Assembly (NCBI RefSeq): GCF_018614655.1
Contig: NZ_JAGGOG010000006.1
Span: 62,001-126,000, forward strand
Length of the DNA: 64,000 nucleotides
Direction of reading: 5' to 3'
Source of the DNA: Pseudomonas fluorescens
GTDB lineage: Bacteria > Pseudomonadota > Gammaproteobacteria > Pseudomonadales > Pseudomonadaceae
Made by a program: the position numbers and the translations under genes. Positions 17,811 through 26,105 of the stretch are shown piece after piece (position 1 is the first letter of the stretch; each line of letters starts with the position of its first letter). Below the pieces are notes generated by a model. That model had not been told where the DNA came from. It worked only from the letters and a program-made list of their open reading frames with translations, and ran no database searches.

Positions 17811-18974
17811 TCAGAAGCTGCGCGGCAGCTCGAGCAGGTGCTCGGCCACGTACGACAGGATCAGGTTGGTAGAGATCGGCGCCACCTGGTACAGGCGGGT
17901 CTCGCGGAACTTGCGTTCCACGTCGTATTCGCAGGCAAAGCCAAAGCCGCCATGAGTTTGCAGGCAGGCGTTGGCCGCTTCCCAGGAGGCCTTGGCCGCC
18001 AGGTACTTGGCCATATTGGCGCTGGCCCCGGCATTGACGCCGCTGTCGTATTCCTCGCAGGCACGCCAGCGCATCAGGTCCGCCGCTTCGATTTCGATAT
18101 GGGCTTCGGCAATCGGGAACTGCACCCCCTGGTTCTGTCCGATGGGCCGGCCAAATACCACGCGGTCGCGAGCATAAGCGCTGGCCTTCTCGATAAACCA
18201 ACGGCCGTCGCCGATGCATTCGGCAGCGATCAGCGTGCGCTCGGCATTCAGGCCGTCGAGGATGTAGCGAAAGCCCTTGCCCTCCTCGCCAATCAGGCTG
18301 TCTTGCGGCAACTCAAGATTGTCGAAGAACAGCTCGTTGGTTTCGTGGTTGACCATGTTGGCGATGGGCTGCACGGTCAGGCCGTTGCCAATGGCGTCAC
18401 GCAGGTCCACCAGGAAAATCGACATGCCTTCAGACTTCTTCTTGACCTCGGCCAGCGGTGTGGTGCGTGCCAGCAGGATCATCAGATCAGAGTGCTGAAC
18501 CCGCGAGATCCACACCTTCTGGCCGTTGATCACGTACTTGTCGCCGCGTTTGATGGCGGTGGTCTTGATCTTGGTGGTATCGGTACCGGTGGTGGGCTCG
18601 GTGACGCCCATGGACTGCAGGCGCAATTCACCGCTGGCCAATTTCGGCAGGTAGAAACGCTTCTGCGCCTCGCTGCCGTGGCGCAGCAAGGTGAACATGT
18701 TGTACATCTGGCCGTGGACGGTGCCGGAATTGCCGCCGCAGCGGTTCACTTCTTCGAGGATCACCGAAGCTTCGGCCAGGCCCAGGCCCGATCCGCCGTA
18801 TTCCACCGGAATCATCGCCGCCAGCCAGCCCGCGTCGGTCAGGGCCTTGACGAAGGCTTCGGGGAAGCCCTTTTCTTCATCAACCTTGCGCCAGTAAGCA
18901 GCATCGAACTCGGCACACAAGGCGCGCACGCCTTCGCGAATGGCGTTCAGTTCGTCGTTGTCGTTGGGATTCAT
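17811..18974 (-). CDS. Acyl-CoA dehydrogenase family protein of the itaconate cluster
   Basis: 387 residues from the ATG at 18974, since the extension to 19100 is not family-like. Acyl-CoA dehydrogenase signatures: GWLAAMIPVEYGGSGLGLAEASVILEEV, QSMGVTEPTTGTDTTKIKTTA (FAD/substrate loop), VWISRVQHSDLMILLARTT, LNAERTLIAAECIGDGRWFIEKASAYARDR and the C-terminal LQTHGGFGFACEYDVERKFRETRLYQVAPISTNLILSYVAEHLLELPRSF. It is a soluble flavoprotein. PA0879 is the equivalent in P. aeruginosa; it is not needed for the three-step itaconate route and may process related methylated dicarboxyl-CoAs. Confidence 0.9.
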   Translation of the reverse strand: MNPNDNDELNAIREGVRALCAEFDAAYWRKVDEEKGFPEAFVKALTDAGWLAAMIPVEYGGSGLGLAEASVILEEVNRCGGNSGTVHGQMYNMFTLLRHGSEAQKRFYLPKLASGELRLQSMGVTEPTTGTDTTKIKTTAIKRGDKYVINGQKVWISRVQHSDLMILLARTTPLAEVKKKSEGMSIFLVDLRDAIGNGLTVQPIANMVNHETNELFFDNLELPQDSLIGEEGKGFRYILDGLNAERTLIAAECIGDGRWFIEKASAYARDRVVFGRPIGQNQGVQFPIAEAHIEIEAADLMRWRACEEYDSGVNAGASANMAKYLAAKASWEAANACLQTHGGFGFACEYDVERKFRETRLYQVAPISTNLILSYVAEHLLELPRSF

Positions 18975-19002
18975 TAACGGCTCTCCGCCTGTTGTTATGG
19001 GT

Positions 19003-19860
19003 CTATTCGAAAGAAATGTCGGCGCGCTGGGCCAGGCCATCAGCGTTGCCGGCCCAGAGTTCAGCGACACCGGGCGCGGTGATGCGCCCGCCGACTTCAA
19101 AGGGCTGCGGGGCGATCAGTGGCCGCACGCCGCGATAGGCAAAGCGGCGCAAAGTCGCCTCAGGATGGGCGCGGCAAAACGCCCGCAGACTCAAGGTCGC
19201 GATCAGTGGGCCGTGCACCACCAGGCCGCAATAGCCTTCGGTGCCGGTGACGTAGGGGTAGTCGTAATGAATGCGGTGGCCGTTGAAGGTCACGGCGCTG
19301 TAGCGGAACAGCAAGGTCGGAGTCGGATCGACGGCTTCGCGCCAATCGCCCTGGGGCAATGCGTCGCCACTGCCCTGCTTGGGTGGCGTGGGCTCGCGGT
19401 AGACAATGTCCTGTTCTTCGCGGATCGCCAGGCGGCCATCCTGGGAATAATCGTGGCGCACGGTGACAAACAACAGCGAACCGGTGCGACCGGTTTTTTC
19501 TTCCACCTGGGTGATGGTGGAGACACGGCTGGCGGACTCACCGGCGCGCAAGGCATGGAAAAACTCGATACGCCCGCCGGCCCACATGCGGTTGCGATTA
19601 TCGGCCGGCGGCAAGAAGCCGCCACGGGCCGGATGACCGTCGCTGCCAAGGGCAGATTCCGGCAGCGGGTCCTGGAAAAAACACCATTGCCACAGCGGCG
19701 GGACGGCTTCGCCATCTGCCGGCACGGTCTCGCCCAAGGTCGCAGCGATGCGTTTGAGCAGGTTGTGGCTCAAGTGGTCGTGGGCTGTTTCGCTACGGCC
19801 GATCCAGTCTGTGGCGCTCATCGGGGTCATGTCCTCGGGCAGGGAATCTGTCCGGATCAT
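19003..19860 (-). CDS. ich: Itaconyl-CoA hydratase, FAS1-like/MaoC-type dehydratase
   Basis: 285 residues if started at the ATG at 19860, which has GAAGGG six bases upstream. ATGs at 19830 and 19821 are alternatives, and the last has GAGG at suitable spacing, so the true protein may be 13 residues shorter. The sequence is a double-hotdog hydratase of the HTD2/mesaconyl-C4-CoA hydratase type: PPLWQWCFFQDPLPESALGSDGHPARGGFLPP, NRMWAGGRIEFFHALRAGES, then FRYSAVTFNGHRIHYDYPYVTGTEGYCGLVVHGPLIATL, where the His and Tyr belong to the hydratase motif. Hydration of itaconyl-CoA to (S)-citramalyl-CoA is the assigned role, matching PA0878. First gene of the operon. Confidence 0.86.
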   Translation of the reverse strand: MIRTDSLPEDMTPMSATDWIGRSETAHDHLSHNLLKRIAATLGETVPADGEAVPPLWQWCFFQDPLPESALGSDGHPARGGFLPPADNRNRMWAGGRIEFFHALRAGESASRVSTITQVEEKTGRTGSLLFVTVRHDYSQDGRLAIREEQDIVYREPTPPKQGSGDALPQGDWREAVDPTPTLLFRYSAVTFNGHRIHYDYPYVTGTEGYCGLVVHGPLIATLSLRAFCRAHPEATLRRFAYRGVRPLIAPQPFEVGGRITAPGVAELWAGNADGLAQRADISFE

Positions 19861-19948
19861 GCAAGCCCTTCGCCGTTCTGAGAATTTGCATTTCAATAAA
19901 GCAGCGTTCGGCTATGCTGAACGCCGCTGACTTATTCGGGAGACTCCT
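19861..19948. promoter_or_regulatory. Divergent control region of the itaconate operon, with LysR-type dyad
   Basis: The 88-base region between ich and its LysR gene contains GCGTTC at 19904-19909 and GAACGC at 19919-19924 around a 9-base centre. Within the dyad, T19908 and A19920 are spaced 11 apart, giving the T-N11-A core bound by LysR-type regulators. TATGCT at 19913-19918 lies in the centre and, with TTTCAA at 19891-19896 (16-base spacer), could form the regulator's own promoter, which would give autoregulation. Confidence 0.5.
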
Positions 19949-20842
19949 ATGCACTTCGATCTGGCCGACTTGCGCCTGTTTATCCATATCGCCGAGTCCC
20001 CGAGCCTGACTCAGGGCGCCAAACGTGCGTTTCTCTCACCGGCCGCCGCCAGCGCGCGAATCAAAGCCCTGGAAGGTCAACTGGAAACTCGCCTGCTGTA
20101 CCGCGACAGCCGTGGCGTGGAGGTCACCCCGGCCGGCGAGCGGCTGCTGCACCACGCCCGGTTGATCATGCGCCAGGTGGACTACCTGAAGAGCGAGTTC
20201 ACCCAATACGGCGCCGACTCGGCCGGGCATATCCGTATCTTCGCCAACACCACCGCGGTGACCGAATTTCTTCCGGAGGTGCTTGCCGGCTTCCTCTCCA
20301 AACGCCCCGGCGTCACCGTGGACCTGCAAGAGCGCTTGTCCCGGGACATCGTCCGCGGCGTGCTCGACGGCACCAGCGACATGGGCATCATCGCCGGCCC
20401 GGTGGAAGCCGCAGGCTTGCAAGTACTGCATTTCAGCACCGATCACCTGGTGCTGATGGTACCCGTGGGTCACCCCCTGGCGGACCAGCCGTCCGTGACG
20501 CTGGAACAAACCCTGGCCTATCAACACATCGGCCTGCACGAAGGCAGCACCTTGCTGAGCTTTCTGCGCGAGCATGTCGAGCGTTTGGGCAAGCACTTGT
20601 CGTTGCGGATTCAGGTGTCGAGCTTCGAGGCGATCTGCCGGATGGTCGAGGCCGGCGTGGGCATTGGCATCATCCCGGAATCCGCCGCCGTGCGGCACAG
20701 CCGGACCATGCAGTTGGTGACCATCAAGCTCGACGAAAGCTGGGCGATGCGCGAACGCAGCATCCTGGTGCGGGAGTTGGAAGCCTTGCCCGGCACCATT
20801 CGCGCGTTGATCGCCACGTTGATGCCGACGTCCGCAGTCTGA
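19949..20842 (+). CDS. LysR-type regulator of the itaconate operon (ItcR-like)
   Basis: 297 residues. The HTH FDLADLRLFIHIAESPSLTQGAKRAFLSPAAASARIKALEGQLETRLLYRDSRGVEVTPAGERLLHHARLI is LysR-type. The effector domain includes IRIFANTTAVTEFLPEVLAGFLSKRPGVTVDLQERLS and a VGIGIIPESAAVRHS loop. Its divergent position beside ich corresponds to PA0877, the itaconate-responsive regulator often called ItcR. It probably activates the minus-strand operon in the presence of itaconate or its CoA ester, binding the dyad at 19904-19924. CGGGAGACTCCT precedes the ATG. Confidence 0.85.
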   Translation: MHFDLADLRLFIHIAESPSLTQGAKRAFLSPAAASARIKALEGQLETRLLYRDSRGVEVTPAGERLLHHARLIMRQVDYLKSEFTQYGADSAGHIRIFANTTAVTEFLPEVLAGFLSKRPGVTVDLQERLSRDIVRGVLDGTSDMGIIAGPVEAAGLQVLHFSTDHLVLMVPVGHPLADQPSVTLEQTLAYQHIGLHEGSTLLSFLREHVERLGKHLSLRIQVSSFEAICRMVEAGVGIGIIPESAAVRHSRTMQLVTIKLDESWAMRERSILVRELEALPGTIRALIATLMPTSAV

Positions 20843-20926
20843 CACGCCGGATGTGAACGCGTTGCCAAGGCGAAGCGGGCGACTACCCTGTAAAGGACGC
20901 CCACCTTGCATAGAGGAGATCGCCCC

Positions 20927-21418
20927 ATGTTGCTCGAAGGTTCCTGCCATTGCGGCGCAGTCACGTTCAGCTTGACCAGTGTTCACCCCTACCCTTACCA
21001 GCGCTGTTACTGCTCGATCTGCCGCAAGACCCAGGGCGGTGGCGGTTATGCGATCAACCTCGGCGGTGACGCCAGCAGCCTGAAAGTTCGTGGGCGCAAG
21101 CAGATCTCGATCTATCACGCGCGGATGAAATCGCCGGGAGACAGCCGCTTTCATGCCAGCAGCGCCGAACGGCATTTCTGCTCACAGTGCGGTACTGCGT
21201 TGTGGTTGTTCAGCCCTGAATGGCCGGAGTTGATTCATCCATTTGCGTCGACCATCGACACACCGCTGCCGGTACCGCCGGAACATACGCATTTGATGCT
21301 GGGCTCCAGGGCGCCGTGGGTGGAAGTTACGGTACGCCCAGGGGACCAGCAGTTTGATGAGTACCCCGAGGAGTCGATTGCGCAGTGGCATGAGCGGTTG
21401 GGGTTGGTGTCGCCCTGA
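20927..21418 (+). CDS. GFA family zinc-binding protein
   Basis: 163 residues from the ATG at 20927 (AGAGGAGATCGCCCC upstream). GFA-domain cysteines are in order: GSCHCGAVTFSL, RCYCSICRKTQGGGGYAINLGG and RHFCSQCGTALWLFSPEWPELIHPFAST. This is the S-(hydroxymethyl)glutathione synthase-like fold binding two zinc ions. Annotation as a glutathione-dependent formaldehyde-activating enzyme is uncertain in the family, so no reaction is claimed. It follows the LysR gene by 84 bases and could be co-transcribed with it. Confidence 0.83.
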   Translation: MLLEGSCHCGAVTFSLTSVHPYPYQRCYCSICRKTQGGGGYAINLGGDASSLKVRGRKQISIYHARMKSPGDSRFHASSAERHFCSQCGTALWLFSPEWPELIHPFASTIDTPLPVPPEHTHLMLGSRAPWVEVTVRPGDQQFDEYPEESIAQWHERLGLVSP

Positions 21419-21428
21419 GGGGTATGCC

Positions 21429-21673
21429 TGTCAAGGTCTTAGAAGAGTCAGCCGTACTTGGAGAGCGAACACTTCCTCTGTGGCGAGGGGGCTTGTCCCC
21501 CGTTGGGCTGCGAAGCGGCCCTAAAACCTGCCATCTCGATCTATCTGAAAAAACTCAGCGATCCTTTTGGGGCCGCTTCGCAGCCCAACGGGGGACAAGC
21601 CCCCTCGCCACAAGGTCAGTGTTCGCTCCAAGTGACCGGTATTATCCAAAAAACTGTTTTTCAAAGACCTTGA
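21429..21673. repeat. Nested inverted repeat: family C inside a TCAAGGTCTT palindrome
   Basis: This accounts for most of the 422-base gap before the AxxK-protein gene. The outer arms are TCAAGGTCTT at 21431-21440 and AAGACCTTGA at 21664-21673. The middle arms are ACTTGGAGAGCGAACACT at 21456 and AGTGTTCGCTCCAAGT at 21618-21633. The inner arms are the family C sequence TGTGGCGAGGGGGCTTGTCC from 21479 and its inverse ending at 21612. The outer arms share sequence with the middle arms of the nested element at 3632-3986. Confidence 0.78.
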
Positions 21674-21840
21674 AAGGGCATGGCCCCAAGGGATGGTTTT
21701 CAGGACCGCCGCATGTAACTGAAACACCACACATTCATCCACTTAACAGTCTTTGACAGTTTCCTGACAAAGCTCTCAAAGATTGTTGGACAACCCTCCC
21801 CTAGCATTCGAGCATCCAAATTACCTGCTGGGTGTTCGTC

Positions 21841-23664
21841 ATGTTTCGCACATTGCGCAGTATTCCGCTGCTGGGCTGTCTGCTCGGCAGCATCGGCTGC
21901 CATGCCCAGCCACCTGCAGCCCCGTCCGTCACGAAGGGCGACTACGGCGCAATAATTCGCTACCTGCAAAACCGCATTCCCCTGGAGATGGCACGCTCTA
22001 ACGTACCGGGGTTGTCCATTGCCCTGGTCAACGGCCAGGAGCTGATCTGGGCCCGTGGGTTCGGCTATGCCGACAAGGCCCGAGGCGTGCCGGTTTCACC
22101 CAATACAGCGTTCCGCGCCGGAGCGATTTCCAAGCTGATCACGGCCAGTGCCGCCTTACAGTTGGTAGAGCAAAACCGCCTGGCCCTCGATGCGCCGATC
22201 CGGGACACCCTCAAGGAGTTCTACGTGCGCTCGCGCTTTCATGCCGACCCAAGCACCGCCGACCGCGACGTGACCCTGCGTCGCTTGCTCAGCCACCAAT
22301 CCGGATTGCCCAGCGAACACTTGCGGGACCTGCGCAGCGGGTTCGCCATGAGCCAGATGCCGATGCGGGTCTCAGGCATTTGGCTGAGCACGCCGCCAGG
22401 CACACAAGTGGCCTATTCCAACCTGGGTTATGCGCTGGTGGGTGCAGCCATCGAACGCAGTGCCGGTCAAGACTTCGAGCGCCAGTTGCAGCGCAGCCTG
22501 TTGAAACCTCTGGAGATGGATCAATCCAGTTTTGTGGGTACCCATGCTGACGTCGGTAACCGTTCCCAGGGTTATCAGGACGGCACCGCCAGCACCGACG
22601 CTCAAGTCCGCGACCTGGCCGCCAGCGGTTTGTGGGCCAGCCCCAAGGACCTCAGTCATTACGTGCAGATGCTGTTCGCCCAGGGCAACTACAAAGGCAA
22701 ACGCGTGTTGGACGGTGCGTCCATCAACGAAATGTTCACCCAGCAAAACGTCGGTAACGTACTGGACTTCGACTGCAAGATCGGCCTGGGCTGGTTTCTT
22801 GCGCCCTGTGGCGATGAACCTGTCGCTCCTGGCGTGCGGACGTATCAGCACAGTGGTGCCGGTGACGACTTCGCCGCCCAACTGACGATGCTGCCTGACC
22901 AGCAGTTGGCCGTGATCATCATGGCCAACGACAGCAACGCCGAAGACATGGTCGCGTCCCTGGCCACCCACGCCCTGCGCATGATGCTCCAGGCGCAGAG
23001 CGGTGAAGTCGCCTGTACCGACGATTGCCAGAAGCCGACCGGTGGCCAGGATCATCGCCGTATCCCTGGCGCTGTCGACCGCAAGCGCCTGGCCGGTTTT
23101 TATGCCACCGCCTGGGGCGTCTTCCGCATCAAGGATGACAACGGCCAGCTGTACGGTGAGCTGTCCGACACCCGCTTCGAACTGCTGCGCGACGACCATG
23201 ACTGGCTGCGGGCCCAGAAAAAAGTCCTCGGTTTGTGGCTCAAGGACCTCGGTGAATTGAGCCGGGTACAGCTGGATGTGGTGACCGTTCAAGGACGCCA
23301 AGTACTGATCGCCAAGAGCCATGGTCAACGGGTACCGGTGGGTGAGCGGATCGAACCGACACCACTGACCGGCGCCTGGGCCAACACCGTCGGCACTTAT
23401 CAAGTGCTCAACACCCATGAGCCCGATGCCCCGCTGAGCGGCATCAGCGTACGCCTGGAAGAGGGTTTCCTGGTGATTCGCGGGCAGCTGCATGACGAAC
23501 CGTTGACCGATTACATCCTGTTGCCCGTGGACAACGCCCACGCGGTGCTGGCCGGCAACGGCTATGGCCTGGGCGACACCGTGGGCCGCCAGGTCAACGG
23601 TCTCAGTGCCTCGGGTTACCACTTCAAGCGTACCGATTCACCTCACGTCAACTTGAATTTCTAA
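21841..23664 (+). CDS. Beta-lactamase-fold (class C/PBP-like) envelope protein with AxxK in place of SxxK
   Basis: 607 residues from the ATG at 21841. The N-terminus is a signal sequence with Cys at residue 20 (LGSIGC), possibly a lipoprotein although the -3 position is unusual. The first ~370 residues are a serine beta-lactamase/D-alanyl-D-alanine carboxypeptidase domain with YSN at 192-194 and HSG at 337-339. The first motif reads FRAGAISK: residue 95, normally the nucleophilic Ser, is Ala (GCG at 22123-22125), while Lys98 is kept. A beta-rich C-terminal domain of ~220 residues follows. The next gene, MipA/OmpV type, is 7 bases away. Reported AxxK relatives, such as the P. aeruginosa imipenemase PIB-1 as I recall it, mean a missing Ser need not mean an inactive protein. 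An equally good role is a binding partner for MipA. Confidence 0.85.
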   Translation: MFRTLRSIPLLGCLLGSIGCHAQPPAAPSVTKGDYGAIIRYLQNRIPLEMARSNVPGLSIALVNGQELIWARGFGYADKARGVPVSPNTAFRAGAISKLITASAALQLVEQNRLALDAPIRDTLKEFYVRSRFHADPSTADRDVTLRRLLSHQSGLPSEHLRDLRSGFAMSQMPMRVSGIWLSTPPGTQVAYSNLGYALVGAAIERSAGQDFERQLQRSLLKPLEMDQSSFVGTHADVGNRSQGYQDGTASTDAQVRDLAASGLWASPKDLSHYVQMLFAQGNYKGKRVLDGASINEMFTQQNVGNVLDFDCKIGLGWFLAPCGDEPVAPGVRTYQHSGAGDDFAAQLTMLPDQQLAVIIMANDSNAEDMVASLATHALRMMLQAQSGEVACTDDCQKPTGGQDHRRIPGAVDRKRLAGFYATAWGVFRIKDDNGQLYGELSDTRFELLRDDHDWLRAQKKVLGLWLKDLGELSRVQLDVVTVQGRQVLIAKSHGQRVPVGERIEPTPLTGAWANTVGTYQVLNTHEPDAPLSGISVRLEEGFLVIRGQLHDEPLTDYILLPVDNAHAVLAGNGYGLGDTVGRQVNGLSASGYHFKRTDSPHVNLNF

Positions 23665-23671
23665 ACCACGG

Positions 23672-24475
23672 ATGAAAACCAACATGCGTTCAACAAACCT
23701 CTGTCTGTCGCTCACCTCGCTGTGCCTGCTCACCAGCGCCAACAGCGTATTGGCCGAAGACTGGCAATACAGCCTGAAGGCCGGCGTGGCCAACCTGCCG
23801 CGCTACAGCGGCAGCGACGAGCGAGTGACCGCCCCGTTGCTGGGTGGCGAGATCATCAGCCCATGGGGAATTTTCCTCAACACCGACAAAGGTCTGGGCT
23901 GGGGCTATGAAGGAGACAACGCCAGCTTCAGTGCCTATGTCGGCACCAGTGCCGGGCGCAAGGACAAAAAGAGCAGTACTCACGCAGGCTCCGACAAACT
24001 CAAAGGCATGGGTGAGATCAAGACCCGCGCCCAGGTCGGCATCAGCGGCAGCTACACCCTGGGCTCGGTGATCCTCGGCGCAACCCTGGAGCACGCTCTG
24101 AAAGAGGACGACCACAAAGACAGCGGCAAGACCTTCACTTCCCTGGAGTTGACCGTCGGCACCAACCTGTATGAGGGCCGATACGGCTCGCTGGACGCCA
24201 GCCTCAACAGCCGGTTCGGCGATGGCAACTACATGCAGACCTGGTATGGCGTGACCACCGGCCAGGCGGCCCAAAGTCGCTTCCGTGCTTATGATGCCAA
24301 GGGGGGCATGATCAGTAACGGGATGACCCTGGTGTGGAGTTTGCCGATCAACGAACACACCCGGTTCTCGACCCTGCTGGATGTGCAGTACCTGGCCAAT
24401 GAGGCGGGCAACAGCCCGATTGTCGAGCGACGCTTGCAGACGTCGGTGATGGGGGTGATTGACTACACGTTCTGA
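23672..24475 (+). CDS. mipA: MipA/OmpV family outer-membrane protein
   Basis: 267 residues. The signal peptide ends TSANSVLA, followed by the MipA opening EDWQYSLKAGVANLPRYSGSDERVTAPLLGGEI. Alternating beta strands continue to the C-terminal aromatic strand SVMGVIDYTF, so an outer-membrane barrel is expected. MipA was named as a scaffold between lytic transglycosylase MltA and PBP1B in E. coli. In P. aeruginosa a MipA-MipB pair near parRS has been linked to polymyxin sensing. Here the same neighbourhood (AxxK protein, MipA, sensor kinase, response regulator) is preserved, which supports that reading. An in-frame ATG at 23684 is an alternative start. Confidence 0.85.
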   Translation: MKTNMRSTNLCLSLTSLCLLTSANSVLAEDWQYSLKAGVANLPRYSGSDERVTAPLLGGEIISPWGIFLNTDKGLGWGYEGDNASFSAYVGTSAGRKDKKSSTHAGSDKLKGMGEIKTRAQVGISGSYTLGSVILGATLEHALKEDDHKDSGKTFTSLELTVGTNLYEGRYGSLDASLNSRFGDGNYMQTWYGVTTGQAAQSRFRAYDAKGGMISNGMTLVWSLPINEHTRFSTLLDVQYLANEAGNSPIVERRLQTSVMGVIDYTF

Positions 24476-24477
24476 GT

Positions 24478-24796
24478 GGTTTCAAGACCCTTACGACTGC
24501 TGCGCAGCCGATCGCAGGCTGCGCCAGCGGCTACAGGATCGACACCGCCCCTGTAGCCGCTGCCGAGGCACGAGGCTGCGATAAGGGCCGAAGGACCTTC
24601 GGCGGTTTCAAGACCCGGCGACTGCTACGCAGCCGATCGCAGGCTGCGCCAGCGGCTACAGGTGATCGATACAGTCCCTGTAGCCGCTGCCGAGGCACGA
24701 GGCTGCGATAAGGGCCGAAGGACCTTCAGCGGTTTCAAGACCCGGCGACTGCTACGCAGCCGATCGCAGGCTGCGCCAGCGGCTACAGGTGATCGT
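24478..24796. repeat. Tandem 127-base repeat, about 2.5 copies, of family A-like sequence
   Basis: The mipA-parS convergent gap (352 bases) is almost wholly repeat and has no gene. A unit starting CTGTAGCCGCTGCCGAGGCA at 24551 recurs at 24678, an exact period of 127, and matches over about 118 bases with one substitution seen (CCTTCGGCGG against CCTTCAGCGG). A truncated, more diverged copy of the second half of the unit precedes them at 24478-24540. Each unit contains the family A arm plus a second palindrome half (CAGCCGATCGCAGGCTGCGC). Confidence 0.85.
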
Positions 24797-24827
24797 CACG
24801 GCACACTTCCGAGGCATCGGCTACACC

Positions 24828-26105
24828 TTATTCGACATACGCCCATGTCATCCGAAACGACGCTCCACCCCACTCCGAATCCAGCACTTCAACCTGCCCC
24901 CCATGCCACTGGCAAACCCGCTTCACCAGCGCCAATCCAAGGCCAAAGCCACCCGTGCGGCGGTCGCGGCTGGCATCCAGGCGCAGAAAGGGTTCGAAGA
25001 TCTTCGCTCGGCCATCCAGCGGCACTCCAGGACCATCATCGTTAACCCGCACTTCATAGCCCGCGCCAAACTTCACCAACGATACCTCGACGCGATGGTC
25101 GGCATAACGAATGGCATTGCGCAGCAGGTTAATCACCGCCCGCGCCATAAAGCGCGGCTCAATGCGGATGTAATCGACTTCACAGGTGCGCAACAGCAAC
25201 TGCACCCCCGCCGCTTCTGCTTCCAGGGCAACGCTGCCAATCACGCTGTCGAGCCAGCTGTGGGCCTCGATATTTTCCCGGGTGACCTGCGTGGCGCCAC
25301 GCTCGAGGCTGGCGTAGGTCAACAGCTCCGAGACCATTTCTTCCAGCTCGCCCAGGTCAGCGTACATATCGGCGATCAGCGCTCGGCTCTGCCGTGGGTC
25401 GGCTTGTTGTTTCAACTGATCCAGCTCGAACGACAAACGCGCAATGGGCGTGCGCAGTTCGTGGGACACCGCGTTGGTCAATTCACGCTGGTTGGCGATC
25501 AGGCTTTCGATGCGTTCAGCCATCTGGTTGAAGTGCCCGGCCAATTCACGCACGGTTGAGCGGCGCGGCAAAAGGATGCGCGAGCCCAGATCATTATCGC
25601 CAAAGCGCTGGGCCGCCAGACGGATGTGCTCCAGGTCGCGCCAATGGGGACGAACCCAGAAATACAGGACCAGCGCCAGGCTCACACCCAGGAAACCATA
25701 GGCCCACAGGTACAGCCATTTGGGTTCTTCCGGTAGTTTGACATTAAGCAGTTGTGGGCCGCCGTCGATATCGGCAATGAACTCCATGAAGTCCCCACGC
25801 ACCACCACCTGCCCGGCCGCCAGCAGTTGCTGCTCGCGCTCGGTCAACCCCGCCGCACTGCGCGGCATCAACGCCAGGAGCAGCCCGTAATGGGTTTGCA
25901 ACTCGGCCAGGCGGTCGGCACGCGCGGCGTCAGGCACCGCCCGCAGTTGCTCCACCACGCCATACATCGGCCCACGCATGGCCTCACGGTTATAGGTCTC
26001 GTTAGCCTCAGGCAGCATCTCGTCGAAGGTGAAGTTTACCGCCCAGATCGCCCCCGCCAGCCCCAGGGCCAGAATCACATACAGGCGTAGAAACAGCCGT
26101 AGCAT
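24828..26105 (-). CDS. parS: Two-component sensor histidine kinase, ParS-like
   Basis: 425 residues. Helix LFLRLYVILALGLAGAIWAVNF at the N-terminus, a periplasmic domain of ~125 residues, a second helix WLYLWAYGFLGVSLALVLYFWV, then HAMP, the HisKA box NAVSHELRTPIARLSFELDQL and ATPase motifs NLLRNAIRYADHR, VNDDGPGVP and GGFGLGLALVKR. It is an RstB-type inner-membrane kinase. The partner regulator is directly upstream with no gap. Adjacency to MipA and a beta-lactamase-fold protein matches the P. aeruginosa parRS locus, which responds to polymyxins and cationic peptides; ParS there is of similar length. The symbol rests on context and is moderately certain. Confidence 0.85.
   Translation of the reverse strand: MLRLFLRLYVILALGLAGAIWAVNFTFDEMLPEANETYNREAMRGPMYGVVEQLRAVPDAARADRLAELQTHYGLLLALMPRSAAGLTEREQQLLAAGQVVVRGDFMEFIADIDGGPQLLNVKLPEEPKWLYLWAYGFLGVSLALVLYFWVRPHWRDLEHIRLAAQRFGDNDLGSRILLPRRSTVRELAGHFNQMAERIESLIANQRELTNAVSHELRTPIARLSFELDQLKQQADPRQSRALIADMYADLGELEEMVSELLTYASLERGATQVTRENIEAHSWLDSVIGSVALEAEAAGVQLLLRTCEVDYIRIEPRFMARAVINLLRNAIRYADHRVEVSLVKFGAGYEVRVNDDGPGVPLDGRAKIFEPFLRLDASRDRRTGGFGLGLALVKRVCQWHGGQVEVLDSEWGGASFRMTWAYVE

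Noticed and set aside
22372..23622. A 416-codon minus-strand frame over the AxxK-protein gene
   Set aside because: Shadow of the plus-strand gene, which has a signal peptide, catalytic-fold motifs and an operon partner.
24478..24796. Direct repeats suggesting a CRISPR array
   Set aside because: The units are 127 bases, only about 2.5 copies, without unique spacers of regular length, and are made of REP palindromes. No cas gene is nearby.
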